In this document: piece after piece, positions 55,575-64,000 of the stretch
Layout of the letters: each line of letters begins with the position of its first letter
How positions within the stretch are numbered: the stretch's first letter is position 1
Source of the DNA: Caenimonas sedimenti
GTDB taxonomy: Bacteria; Pseudomonadota; Gammaproteobacteria; Burkholderiales; Burkholderiaceae_C
Assembly: GCF_007833165.1 (NCBI RefSeq)
Contig: NZ_VOBQ01000012.1
Location: 186,001-250,000, forward strand
Reading direction: 5' to 3'
Length of the DNA stretch: 64,000 bases
Position numbers and translations under genes: made by a program
The notes under the pieces: model-generated
Seen by the model: the letters and a program-made list of their open reading frames with translations, nothing else
The model's database searches: none
What the model was told of the DNA's origin: nothing

Positions 55575-56264
55575 ATGACTTCCCCGCCGGGCCCGCCCCG
55601 CCCCGCTGCCACACCCGCGGCAAATTCCGCCGCCACTCCCGAGGCGCTGGCCATGGGCTGGATGCACACCGCCCGCTTCCTCACCACCGCACCGCGGCTG
55701 GAGTTCCTGCCGGTGCACGACGCGCCCGAGATCGCCTTCGTCGGCCGTTCGAACGCCGGCAAGTCGACCTGCATCAACACCCTGACCCAGCAGAAGCGCC
55801 TGGCCTTTGCCTCCAAGACTCCTGGCCGCACCCAGGCCATCAACCTGTTCTCGCTCGGCAAGCAGGGCATCACCGACGCCGTGCTGGCCGACCTGCCGGG
55901 TTACGGCTACGCGGCCGTGCCGAAGGCGGACAAGATCCGGTGGCAGGAGGTGATGGCGAACTACCTGATGACCCGGGACAACCTGAAGGGCGTGGTGATG
56001 CTCTGCGACCCCCGCCATGGCCTGACCGAGCTCGACGACATCCTGCTGGAAGTCATCCGCCCGCGCGTCGAAGCCGGCATGCGGTTCCTGGTGCTGCTCA
56101 CCAAGGCCGACAAGCTGAACCGGTCGGAGGCCAACAAGGCGCTGTCGATTGCGCGACTGCAGGCCGGCGGCGGCGATGTGAAACTGTTCTCCGCCCTCAA
56201 GCGGCAGGGCGTGGAGGAAACTGCCCTCCGGCTCTGGCAGTGGACCCATCCCGAAACCGAATGA
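55575..56264 (+). CDS. ysxC: Ribosome biogenesis GTPase YsxC/EngB
   Basis: A 229-residue GTPase needed for large-subunit assembly. G1 is FVGRSNAGKSTCIN, G2 TPGRTQ, G3 DLPGYGYAAVPK, and G4 LTKADKLNR; all fit EngB. A 30-residue Ala/Pro-rich N-terminal extension precedes the conserved ARFLTTAPRLEFLP. A TACAAT at 55522-55527 gives a leader of about 40 bases. Its stop overlaps the hydrolase start (ATGA). Confidence 0.95.
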   Translation: MTSPPGPPRPAATPAANSAATPEALAMGWMHTARFLTTAPRLEFLPVHDAPEIAFVGRSNAGKSTCINTLTQQKRLAFASKTPGRTQAINLFSLGKQGITDAVLADLPGYGYAAVPKADKIRWQEVMANYLMTRDNLKGVVMLCDPRHGLTELDDILLEVIRPRVEAGMRFLVLLTKADKLNRSEANKALSIARLQAGGGDVKLFSALKRQGVEETALRLWQWTHPETE

Positions 56265-57151
56265 TCGAAACCTTCCAGCAGGCCCTGCCCCACGGCATCA
56301 CCCTGAGCGTGCGTGCCGCCGGCGAACGCGGCCGCCCGGTGCTCATGTTCCTGCACGGCTTCCCCGAGGCGGCTTTCGTCTGGGACGTGCTGCTGGAGCA
56401 CTTCTCGCGGCCCGAAAACGGCGGCTACCGCTGCGTGGCGCCCAACCTGCGCGGCTTCGAACGGTCTTCGCAGCCGGCAGAGGTGGCCGCCTACCGCCCG
56501 AAGCACATCGTGCAGGACATCGCCGCGCTCATCGCCACCGAGGGCGGGCGGCTGGATTGCCTGGTGGCGCACGACTGGGGCGGCGCCGTCGCCTGGAGCC
56601 TGGTCAACCAGCAGCCCGCGCTCGCGAAACGCCTGGCCATCATCAACTCGCCGCACCCTGGCACCTTCCTGCGCGAGCTGAAGTCCAACCCGCGCCAGCA
56701 GGAAGCCAGCGCCTACATGAACTTCCTCGTCCGGCCGGACGCGGAAGCGATCCTGCGCGAGAACGACTACCAGCGCCTGTTCAAGTTCTTCTCCAACGGC
56801 GGCGGCGGCGAGTGGCTGACCGATGCCGTCAAGCAGCAATACCGCGAGGTCTGGGACGCGAGTCTCACGGGTGGCTGCAACTACTACCGCGCATCGCCGC
56901 TGCGCCCGCCACGCCCCGAGGATCCCGCGGCGGCCGCCGTCACGCTCCCACGCGAAATGCTCACCATCGCCGTCCCCACCTTCGTGCTCTGGGCGATGAA
57001 CGACATCGCGCTGCCACCGGAGTTGATCGATGGACTGGACGACTACATCGCCGACCTGACGCTGGAGCGGGTGCCCGGGGCCACGCACTGGATCATTCAC
57101 GAGCGGCCCGCTTTCGTCGCGGAACGGCTGGCCCATTTCCTCGCTCAGTAG
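56261..57151 (+). CDS. Alpha/beta hydrolase (epoxide hydrolase-like)
   Basis: A 296-residue alpha/beta-hydrolase. The oxyanion segment is FLHGFPEAAFVWD, the nucleophile elbow is VAHDWGGAVAW with Asp rather than Ser (as in epoxide hydrolases and haloalkane dehalogenases), and the His lies in GATHWIIHERP. INSPHPGTFLREL is typical of the epoxide-hydrolase branch. It is coupled to ysxC and ends in an overlap with the convergent acyltransferase gene. The physiological substrate is unknown. Confidence 0.9.
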   Translation: MIETFQQALPHGITLSVRAAGERGRPVLMFLHGFPEAAFVWDVLLEHFSRPENGGYRCVAPNLRGFERSSQPAEVAAYRPKHIVQDIAALIATEGGRLDCLVAHDWGGAVAWSLVNQQPALAKRLAIINSPHPGTFLRELKSNPRQQEASAYMNFLVRPDAEAILRENDYQRLFKFFSNGGGGEWLTDAVKQQYREVWDASLTGGCNYYRASPLRPPRPEDPAAAAVTLPREMLTIAVPTFVLWAMNDIALPPELIDGLDDYIADLTLERVPGATHWIIHERPAFVAERLAHFLAQ

Positions 57152-58011
57152 ACGCCCGGTTCACCTTCCGGACGGGTCTTGAACCGCTTGTGGACCCAGT
57201 AGTACTGGGACGGCATCTCGTCGACGTAACTTTCCAGCCGGCGGTTCATGAGCGCCGTGTCGGCCTCGGGGTCCTCCGAAGGGAAGCCGGTCCAGGCCGG
57301 CAACAGGCGCACCTCGTAGCCGGAAGGGGTCATGCGGGTGATCAGCGGCACGACCTTCGCGCGGCACAGGCGCGCGAAGCGGGACAGCGATGGCACCGTC
57401 GCCGCCTGCACGCCGTAGAACGGCACGAAGATCGACTCCTCCGGGCCGAAGTTCATGTCCGGCAGCAGGTAGAGGACGCCCCCCTTGCGCACCACCGACA
57501 CGATGTCGCGCACGCCCTCGGCGCGGCTGACCGGCCGGGCGTCGCCGAACCGGAAGCGGCCACGCAAGACCCAGGCATCGATGACCGGATCGCTCTGGCG
57601 GGTGTAGATGCCGATGACGCTGCGCGGGATTTGCTGCGTCACGGCCGTCACGCCGGCGTCGAGACCCACGAAATGCGGGCAGAACAGGATGACCGGCTCC
57701 TTGCCGTCCATCTCGTTCACGGCACCCGTGACCATCAGCCGGCTGCGCACGGTCTCCGTGTCCGCATGCCAGAGCCAGGCCCGGTCGAACCAGGCCTGGG
57801 CGACGTTCACGAACACCTGGCGGGCCACGGCCCGGCGTTCGGCCTCGCTCCATTGCGGGAAGCAGAGCCGCAGGTTCACATCCACCACCTTGCGGCGCGG
57901 CACGACGACCAGGTAGAGCAGCAGGCCGACGGCATGTCCGAAGGCGCGGACCCACGGCAGCGGCAGCGGCGCGATCAGCCGCATGAAGAGGATGCCGAGG
58001 CGGCTGATCAC
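57145..58011 (-). CDS. LpxL/HtrB-family lipid A biosynthesis acyltransferase (second of a pair)
   Basis: A 288-residue membrane-bound acyltransferase that adds secondary acyl chains to lipid A. The HX4D motif is CPHFVGLDAG, and IGIYTRQSDPVIDAW, LLPDMNFGPEESIFVPFYG and YWVHKRFKTRP are conserved in LpxL/LpxM. One N-terminal hydrophobic segment is present (FGHAVGLLLYLVVVP). The start is GTG at 58011, overlapping the previous stop (GTGA). Confidence 0.92.
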   Translation of the reverse strand: MISRLGILFMRLIAPLPLPWVRAFGHAVGLLLYLVVVPRRKVVDVNLRLCFPQWSEAERRAVARQVFVNVAQAWFDRAWLWHADTETVRSRLMVTGAVNEMDGKEPVILFCPHFVGLDAGVTAVTQQIPRSVIGIYTRQSDPVIDAWVLRGRFRFGDARPVSRAEGVRDIVSVVRKGGVLYLLPDMNFGPEESIFVPFYGVQAATVPSLSRFARLCRAKVVPLITRMTPSGYEVRLLPAWTGFPSEDPEADTALMNRRLESYVDEMPSQYYWVHKRFKTRPEGEPGVY

Positions 58012-58832
58012 GCCGCCCCCGCCTCGCGCGGCTGCTTGTAGCGTGCGTAGCCCCAGAGGTACTGGCCCGGGCACTCGCGCACCAGGGCCTCCATGTTCTC
58101 GTTCAACTGCCTGGCTGCCGCGGCTGGGTCCACCGGCTGCTCGCCCACCCAGTCGCGGACATGGATGCAATAGCCCTGCCCGCGGGGCAGGCGCTCGCCC
58201 CAGAACAGCAGCAGCGGGGCCCCCGTCTGCTGCGCGAGCCGCCCCGCCAGTGTCATGGTGTAGGCCGGGCTGCCGAAGAACGGCGCCCAGACCCCGAGGC
58301 CGTGGGGCGGAACCTGGTCCGGCAGCAGGCCGATGGCTTCGCCCGCGCGCAAGGCCTTCAGCATCTGGCGCACGCCGGGCAGCGTGGCGGGCGCCGCGCT
58401 CAGGTTCGGCCGGTTGCGCGCGGTGTCGACCAGCTCGCGCAGCCAGGCCTTGCGGGCGGGCCGGTACAGCACGGTGATGTGGCCGAAGCGTGCACCGAAC
58501 GCTTGCGCCGTGACCTCGAAACACCCCAGGTGTGGCGTGAGGCAGACGACACCGCGACCGAGTGCACGGGCGGCCAGGATGCGTTCCTCGCCCTCCCAGC
58601 GCACCGGCGGGGTGTATCCGAACCACAGGCGCGGCACCTCGCCGAGCAGCTTGCCCGCTTCGGCGACAGCGGAACGGACCTCGCGCCAGGCGTAGCCAGC
58701 CTGGGCCGCGTTGGCCAGGAACCGGCGCCGGTAGGTCGGCGAGGCCAGGAAAGCCAGCCAGCCCAGGACCGCGCCGACGGCGTGGAGCAGGGGCAGCGGC
58801 CACGCGGCCAGGGATTGGAAGAGTCTTTTCAC
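58008..58832 (-). CDS. LpxL/HtrB-family lysophospholipid/lipid A acyltransferase (first of a pair)
   Basis: A 274-residue acyltransferase related to the next gene but diverged. The HX4(D/E) motif is [11 protein letters not shown], and [26 protein letters not shown] and [12 protein letters not shown] fit the family. Whether it acylates lipid A or another lysolipid is not clear. The ATG at 58832 is preceded by the metK promoter region on the other strand. Confidence 0.9.
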   Translation of the reverse strand: MKRLFQSLAAWPLPLLHAVGAVLGWLAFLASPTYRRRFLANAAQAGYAWREVRSAVAEAGKLLGEVPRLWFGYTPPVRWEGEERILAARALGRGVVCLTPHLGCFEVTAQAFGARFGHITVLYRPARKAWLRELVDTARNRPNLSAAPATLPGVRQMLKALRAGEAIGLLPDQVPPHGLGVWAPFFGSPAYTMTLAGRLAQQTGAPLLLFWGERLPRGQGYCIHVRDWVGEQPVDPAAAARQLNENMEALVRECPGQYLWGYARYKQPREAGAA

Positions 58833-58844
58833 CCGCAGTAGAAT
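58815..58844 (+). promoter_or_regulatory. Sigma-70-type promoter of metK
   Basis: TTGGAA (58815-58820) and TAGAAT (58839-58844) match the -35 and -10 consensus at four and five of six positions, with an 18-bp spacer. Transcription would start near 58851, at the first base of the leader pseudoknot. The promoter overlaps the first 18 bases of the divergent acyltransferase gene. Confidence 0.65.
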
Positions 58845-58850
58845 CCGTGG

Positions 58851-58905
58851 GTCGCCGAGTTATTGGAACTACTTGCAGGGCGACGTTAAAGAACTTCTGC
58901 TAAAG
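58851..58905 (+). ncRNA. Candidate SAM-II-like pseudoknot riboswitch in the metK leader
   Basis: GTCGCC (58851-58856) pairs with GGCGAC (58879-58884). The loop's GCAG (58875-58878) pairs with CTGC (58897-58900), making an H-type pseudoknot. It is followed at once by the rest of GCTAAAG (58899-58905), with GTTAAAG at 58885-58891 between the stems. A stem-loop-pseudoknot ending in GCUAAA is the plan of SAM-II (and the related SAM-V) riboswitches as I recall them. The GGAG ribosome site lies 50 bases downstream. Finding it before metK, the SAM synthetase gene, strengthens the call, but no covariation test was possible. Confidence 0.55.
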
Positions 58906-58968
58906 CGTTCGCCCCCGCTCCGGCAAAGGCAACGCGCCTTTCGCAATTCATCAACGGAGTGTATTCAA

Positions 58969-60150
<1,182 letters not shown>

Positions 60151-60166
60151 GCAGCGCTCGCTCCAG

Positions 60167-60195
60167 ACAAAAAGCCGGGTCGCCCCGGCTTTTTT
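60167..60195. terminator. Bidirectional Rho-independent terminator after metK
   Basis: AAAAAGCCGGG and CCCGGCTTTTT form an 11-bp stem with a four-base loop (60180-60183), followed by more T residues. It ends metK transcription 19 bp after the stop. On the minus strand the A-run becomes a T-run, so it can also end the convergent gene that stops at 60211. Confidence 0.93.
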
Positions 60196-60210
60196 CTTTG
60201 GCGCAGCGCC

Positions 60211-61077
60211 TCAGTTCATTGCCGTCTGTTGCCGCTCGTACTCCTGCCGCTTCATGGTGACGTAGGTCGAGCGGTCCATCTCGTGCAACTGCTTCGGGTA
60301 CCGTTCGGTCGCGCTGAACCAGGACTGGATCCGCTTTTCGTTGCGCTGGTCGGCCGGGGCATCGAGCGTCTCCAGGTACGAATCGATCGCGAGGTAGTAG
60401 CGCATCGCGTTGCGCTCGACCGCCCCGCGCACGCCCCCGGTGAGCACGGGCTGGCCGTTGGCGTCCTTCGACATGCTGAAGCCGACCTTGCTGGCCCCCG
60501 CCGTGGACAGGTAGGTCTGCATCGCCATGCGTCCCACGGTCCCGTACCCGTAGGAATAGCTCAGGTGCAGGAAGGTCTTGCCGGCCTCCAGCGGAATCGC
60601 GGACACGGTGATGCGGTAGTCGCGCGTGCCGATCGGGCCTTCAGGCGCGTTCAGGCGCGTCTCGAAGTAGTCCTTGCCCACGATCTGGTTGCGGAACCCG
60701 AAGCTGAGCTTGAACGCCTGTTCGGCCGGCTGGTTGTACTTGCGGCCGATGCGCACCTGCAGCTGGTCGCCCCCCGCGTGGCAGTACTTGGTGTTGAACG
60801 GCAGGATCATGATGTCGCACCATGCCGCCGGCTCCTTCAGGGCCTGGCTGACCTTGACGAACGGGTGGTCGAGCACCGCGTAGACGTCGCCCTGCAGCAC
60901 GTTGGGACTTTCCGTCGAGTCGATGTGCAGCGCACGCTGGTAGTTGTTGTTGCGCAGTTCGTCGCGCAGGTCCGCGTGGCGGGCGCGCAAGCTCGCCGCG
61001 TCGGCGTGCACGGGCAAGGCAGGCAAGGCGAAGGCGGAGGCGGCGGCGAGCGCCGCCAGCCAGCGAAATGATTTCAT
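60211..61077 (-). CDS. Hypothetical exported protein, 288 residues
   Basis: No named domain is recognised. A signal peptide (FRWLAALAAASAFALPALPVHA) is followed by a conserved-looking domain with NNNYQRALHIDSTESPN, WCDIMILPFNTKYCHAGGD (two Cys that may form a disulfide) and a beta-rich middle (FLHLSYSYGYGTVGRMAMQ). The protein is probably periplasmic. It is the second gene of a coupled pair (ATGA overlap with the 164-aa gene). Confidence 0.82.
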   Translation of the reverse strand: MKSFRWLAALAAASAFALPALPVHADAASLRARHADLRDELRNNNYQRALHIDSTESPNVLQGDVYAVLDHPFVKVSQALKEPAAWCDIMILPFNTKYCHAGGDQLQVRIGRKYNQPAEQAFKLSFGFRNQIVGKDYFETRLNAPEGPIGTRDYRITVSAIPLEAGKTFLHLSYSYGYGTVGRMAMQTYLSTAGASKVGFSMSKDANGQPVLTGGVRGAVERNAMRYYLAIDSYLETLDAPADQRNEKRIQSWFSATERYPKQLHEMDRSTYVTMKRQEYERQQTAMN

Positions 61078-61568
61078 GCGTGATTCCTGTGATGCGAAGA
61101 GGCGTCCGCGTCGGCGTCGCCGGCCGGTTCGGCTTCGGTGGTCTGGCCCGCGCCGACTTCCGACTCTTCCTCGAGGAAGGCCTGGACGTCGAGCTGGATG
61201 CCACCCATGAAGAGCGAATGGGGCGCCACCAGGTAGAGGTAGCGGCCGCGGGGATTCAGGTGGAGCCGCATGCGCAGCCGCGGGTTCGCCACCGCTTCCC
61301 AGGCGCGGATGAGGCGGGCACGCACCAGGTTGTCCGGACACTGGAGGAACTTCAGCTTGTGGTAGTTGGTGGACAGGCTGACCGCGTCCAGGTACCAGCC
61401 GGAACTCTTGTTGCGCGCCAACAGGTTGGACGACAGGTCCACCTCGAGCGTGAGCACGTTGTCGACCACTTCGAGCTGCAGGTTGCGCCCGAGCAAGCCC
61501 CCATTCGCCTCGCCGTACTTGTAAGTGAGGTGCAGATGCGAGGGCGTCTTGCGGAGGGAATATTTCAT
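61074..61568 (-). CDS. Hypothetical protein, 164 residues
   Basis: No named domain is recognised. The first 130 residues are beta-rich (LHLTYKYGEANGGLLGRN, LEVVDNVLTLEVDLSSN, PRGRYLYLVAPHSLFMGG). The last 30 are an acidic, low-complexity tail ending in two His. There is no signal peptide. ATG at 61568 was preferred over a longer frame from 61601 because the extra residues look non-conserved. It is coupled to the downstream exported protein. Confidence 0.72.
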   Translation of the reverse strand: MKYSLRKTPSHLHLTYKYGEANGGLLGRNLQLEVVDNVLTLEVDLSSNLLARNKSSGWYLDAVSLSTNYHKLKFLQCPDNLVRARLIRAWEAVANPRLRMRLHLNPRGRYLYLVAPHSLFMGGIQLDVQAFLEEESEVGAGQTTEAEPAGDADADASSHHRNHA

Positions 61569-61785
61569 GGGGGACCTGCAACGCGAGAGTGCTTGATGCA
61601 CCAGCCGCCCGGTGTAGGACGTTGCAGTTTTCCCCTGTGAGCGGGCTCAGCCTTGCCAGCGGCGCGCGGGGTGCGCGTGCTCCTACAGGCACTAGCGGCT
61701 CGCCGCCTACGCACTGGCTGGGCCAGCTTTTCGAAGATGGGGCAAGCAACTTTCCACTCACCCACCACTCGCAAGGAGCGATGCC

Positions 61786-62781
61786 ATGGCCGCCGATGAA
61801 CGTGAAGAACAGGACTTGAACCGCGACCCGATCACCGAGGAACCGGGGGCGCACCCGGTGGGCACCGGGATCGGCGCGACGGGCGGCGCGGTCGCCGGAG
61901 CGGCCGCCGGCTCGCTGGCGGGGCCGGTCGGGGCCGCGGTGGGCGGTGTCGTGGGTGCCGTGGTCGGCGGGCTGGCGGGCAAGGCCGCGGCTGAATCCGT
62001 GAACCCGACCGCAGAGGAAGCCTTCTGGAAGGAGAACTTCGAGAAGGAGTCCTACTACGAAGCCGGCCGCACTTTCGACGACTACGGCCCGGCCTACCGC
62101 CTGGGACTGTCGGGACGCTCGCGCTTCGAAGACCCTTGGACCCACGTCGAACCGCGACTCGGCTCCGAATGGGACACGGCGCGGGCCGGTTCCACGCTGG
62201 ACTGGGAGCGCGCCCGGCCGGCCTCCCAGGCCGCCTGGCAAAGGGTCGATGACCAGGTGCGCTATGGCGGCGCGAGCACCGGCGCCGCGGCGGCGGTCGG
62301 GAGCCTGCAATCGGCTGGCGACAACAGCGGCGACCGCGCGGACACCCTCGACGTGCTGAAGGAACTCGTGGAGTGCTGCAAGGATGGCGAATATGGGTTC
62401 CGCGAATGCGCCGAGCAGGCCAAGCGGCAAGACCTCAAGACCCTGTTCCTGCAGCGTGCCGACGACTGCCGCTCGGCCGCGCAGGAGCTCAACGGGCTGG
62501 TGCGCGATTGCGGTGGCCAACCCGAGGACGGCGGCAGTGCCATGGGCGCGCTCCACCGCGGCTGGGTGTCCGTGAAGGCCACCCTCGGCACCTACGACGA
62601 CAAGGCCGTGCTGGAAGAGTGCGAGCGCGGCGAAGACAACGCCAAGGCGCGCTACAAGAAGGCGCTCGAGAAGAACCTGCCGGCCAACGTGCGCCAGGTG
62701 GTGGAGCGCCAGATGCAGGGCGTGCAACGCAATCACGACCAGGTGAAGGCTTTGCGCGACCAGCTCCGGGCGAATGGCTAA
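61786..62781 (+). CDS. PA2169 family four-helix-bundle protein with glycine-zipper N-terminus
   Basis: A 331-residue protein. Residues 25-68 are a glycine-zipper-like segment (GATGGAVAGAAAGSLAGPVG and a second GG-rich run) that could insert in or lie on a membrane. A 110-residue Tyr/Arg/Glu-rich linker follows. The C-terminal part (about 185-325) is a PA2169/DUF2383 ferritin-like four-helix bundle with LVECCKDGEYGFRECAEQ, LFLQRADDCRSAAQEL and ALHRGWVSVKATL. Related genes are often stress-induced. AAGGAG precedes the ATG; the stop overlaps ligD by 8 bp. The 217-bp gap before it (61569-61785) holds no gene I can support. Confidence 0.85.
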   Translation: MAADEREEQDLNRDPITEEPGAHPVGTGIGATGGAVAGAAAGSLAGPVGAAVGGVVGAVVGGLAGKAAAESVNPTAEEAFWKENFEKESYYEAGRTFDDYGPAYRLGLSGRSRFEDPWTHVEPRLGSEWDTARAGSTLDWERARPASQAAWQRVDDQVRYGGASTGAAAAVGSLQSAGDNSGDRADTLDVLKELVECCKDGEYGFRECAEQAKRQDLKTLFLQRADDCRSAAQELNGLVRDCGGQPEDGGSAMGALHRGWVSVKATLGTYDDKAVLEECERGEDNAKARYKKALEKNLPANVRQVVERQMQGVQRNHDQVKALRDQLRANG

Positions 62782-64000
62782 GGACGACAGGGCACACAGC
62801 GCCCTGAAGACCTACCGCGAGAAGCGCAAATTCGACGCCACGCCCGAGCCTGCGGAGGGCGGGCTGGCGAACGAAGACGCGCCCTCCTTTGTCGTCCAGA
62901 AGCACTGGGCGACCCGCCTGCACTACGACTTCCGGCTGGAACTCGACGGCACCATGAAGAGCTGGGCCGTCCCCAAGGGGCCCAGCTTCGACCCGGCCGA
63001 CAAACGCATGGCGATGCCGACCGAGGACCACCCGATCGCCTACAACCGCTTCGAGGGCACGATCCCCGCAGGCAACTACGGCGCGGGCAAGGTCATCATC
63101 TGGGACAAGGGCACCTGGCATCCACTGGAAGACCCGCGCAAGGGCTACAGGGACGGCAAGCTCAAGTTCGAGTTGCGTGGCCACAAGCTGCACGGGCACT
63201 GGACGCTCGTGCGGATGAAAGGCCGGGGCGATCGCGGCAAGGATCCCTGGCTGCTGATCAAGGAACGCGATGGCTCCGCCCGGCCCGCGCTCGAGTACAG
63301 CGTCGTGGACGAAATGCCGGACAGCGTGAAAGACCAGGAAGACCGGCCGTCCGCACGCGGCGGCGCGCCAGCTGTCGCAGGGGCCGCCGCACCGGCCGCC
63401 ACGCGCGTTGCGCGGGACGGCCCGCCCGAAGGCGCCCGGCCCGCCACATTGCCCAAGGAGTTGCAGCCCGAACTGGCCACCCTGGTCGATGCCCCGCCCG
63501 CTGATCCGCAGAACTGGCTGTTCGAGATCAAGTTCGACGGCTACCGCATGCTGGCACGCGCCGAGGCCGGACGCGTCCAACTGATCACCCGCAACGGCAA
63601 CGACTGGACCGCGCGCTTGCCGGCGCTCGAGCAGGCCCTGCGCGCGATGGACCTGCCCGACGGCTGGTACGACGGCGAGATCATCATGCCCGGCACGCAC
63701 GCGCCGGCCGACTTCCAGGCGCTGCAGGGCGCGTTCGACAGTGCCCGCACCGCCGACATCGTCTACTACCTGTTCGACGTGCCCTACTGCGCGGGCCAGG
63801 ACCTGCGCGCGGTCCCGCTGGTGGAACGCCGCGCCGTGCTGCAGCGCATCGTCGAGCGCAAGCCGCAGGACAAGGTGCGCTTCAGCGAAGTGTTCGATGC
63901 CCCGGTCGCCGAGATGCTGCAGTCCGCCTGCAAGCTGGGGCTGGAGGGCGTCATCGCCAAACGGCGCGACTCACGCTATTCGACCCGGCGTTCGCCGGAC
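62774..64000 (+). CDS. ligD: DNA ligase D, N-terminal part (runs off the window)
   Basis: 409 residues of an ATP-dependent ligase for non-homologous end joining. The N-terminal 3'-phosphoesterase domain (about residues 15-190) has FVVQKHWATRLHYDFRLELD and IPAGNYGAGKVIIWD. After an Ala/Pro-rich linker the ligase domain begins, with catalytic Lys253 in FEIKFDGYRML and YLFDVPYC, and GLEGVIAKRRDSRYS near the edge. The polymerase domain, if present, would follow outside the window, as would a ku gene. The ATG at 62774 overlaps the PA2169-family gene. Confidence 0.95.
   Translation, partial: MAKDDRAHSALKTYREKRKFDATPEPAEGGLANEDAPSFVVQKHWATRLHYDFRLELDGTMKSWAVPKGPSFDPADKRMAMPTEDHPIAYNRFEGTIPAGNYGAGKVIIWDKGTWHPLEDPRKGYRDGKLKFELRGHKLHGHWTLVRMKGRGDRGKDPWLLIKERDGSARPALEYSVVDEMPDSVKDQEDRPSARGGAPAVAGAAAPAATRVARDGPPEGARPATLPKELQPELATLVDAPPADPQNWLFEIKFDGYRMLARAEAGRVQLITRNGNDWTARLPALEQALRAMDLPDGWYDGEIIMPGTHAPADFQALQGAFDSARTADIVYYLFDVPYCAGQDLRAVPLVERRAVLQRIVERKPQDKVRFSEVFDAPVAEMLQSACKLGLEGVIAKRRDSRYSTRRSPD

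Noticed and set aside
58840..58968. SAH riboswitch or a simple attenuator upstream of metK
   Set aside because: SAH riboswitches regulate ahcY-type genes and have a different stem order. No T-run hairpin or leader peptide was seen before the metK ATG.

Overview
The window is a 64 kb stretch of a high-GC chromosome from a betaproteobacterium, most likely a member of the Comamonadaceae (Burkholderiales; Ramlibacter/Variovorax-like). The family-level call is inference. It rests on gene order (rubredoxin-pilGHIJ-chpA, dusB-fis-purH, pilMNOPQ-aroK-aroB-dgt, resB-ccsB) and protein style; no rRNA or tRNA gene was seen. Coding density is very high. Most operons are built from 1-22 bp stop/start overlaps (ATGA, GTGA, TGATG), which were used to choose many starts. 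No prophage, insertion sequence, integrase or CRISPR array was found, so this looks like core genome.

Left to right. 1-0.3 kb: tail of a photolyase gene. 0.3-10.5 kb: a minus-strand operon for type IV pilus chemosensing, rubredoxin-pilG-pilH-pilI-pilJ-chpA/pilL. 10.6-14.8 kb: plus-strand ThiD-like kinase and hemL, then a 610-aa unknown protein behind a CRP-type site. 14.8-17.6 kb: dusB-fis-purH (minus). 17.8-21.4 kb: a YqaA-type membrane protein, a small secreted ORF, ychF, and a 7TM/GGDEF-like protein. 21.4-28 kb: a MOSC protein (minus) and a coupled plus-strand set (UbiH-type monooxygenase, dsbC, M61 peptidase with PDZ, DUF3108 protein, VanZ-like protein). 28-31.4 kb: phenylacetate genes paaG-paaI-paaK (minus) divergent from an enoyl-CoA hydratase, with a TetR/PaaR-type palindrome between them. 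31.4-31.8 kb: a noncoding block holding a complex inverted repeat.

31.8-45 kb: a long minus-strand series, pilM-N-O-P-Q, an Ig-domain lipoprotein, aroK, aroB, dgt, an MFS transporter, an unknown protein, a DUF1415 protein and a methyltransferase. 45.2-49.5 kb: ponA, cyaY (minus), lptM and lysA. 49.5-55.5 kb (minus): cytochrome c4, then resB-ccsB (system II cytochrome c maturation) and msrP-msrQ. 55.6-60.2 kb: ysxC/engB and an alpha/beta hydrolase, two LpxL-type acyltransferases (minus), and metK. metK has a strong promoter and a candidate SAM-II-like pseudoknot riboswitch at the predicted 5' end of its transcript. 60.2-64 kb: a minus-strand pair of unknown proteins, then a PA2169-family protein overlapping the start of ligD, which runs off the window.

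The two pilus operons together supply the type IV pilus alignment complex and secretin (PilMNOPQ) and its Chp-type signalling array. The most interesting items are the metK leader, the class II CRP-type promoter of the 610-aa gene, the apparent CTG start of aroK next to an inserted Ig-domain lipoprotein gene, the paa operator and the 31.4 kb inverted repeat.
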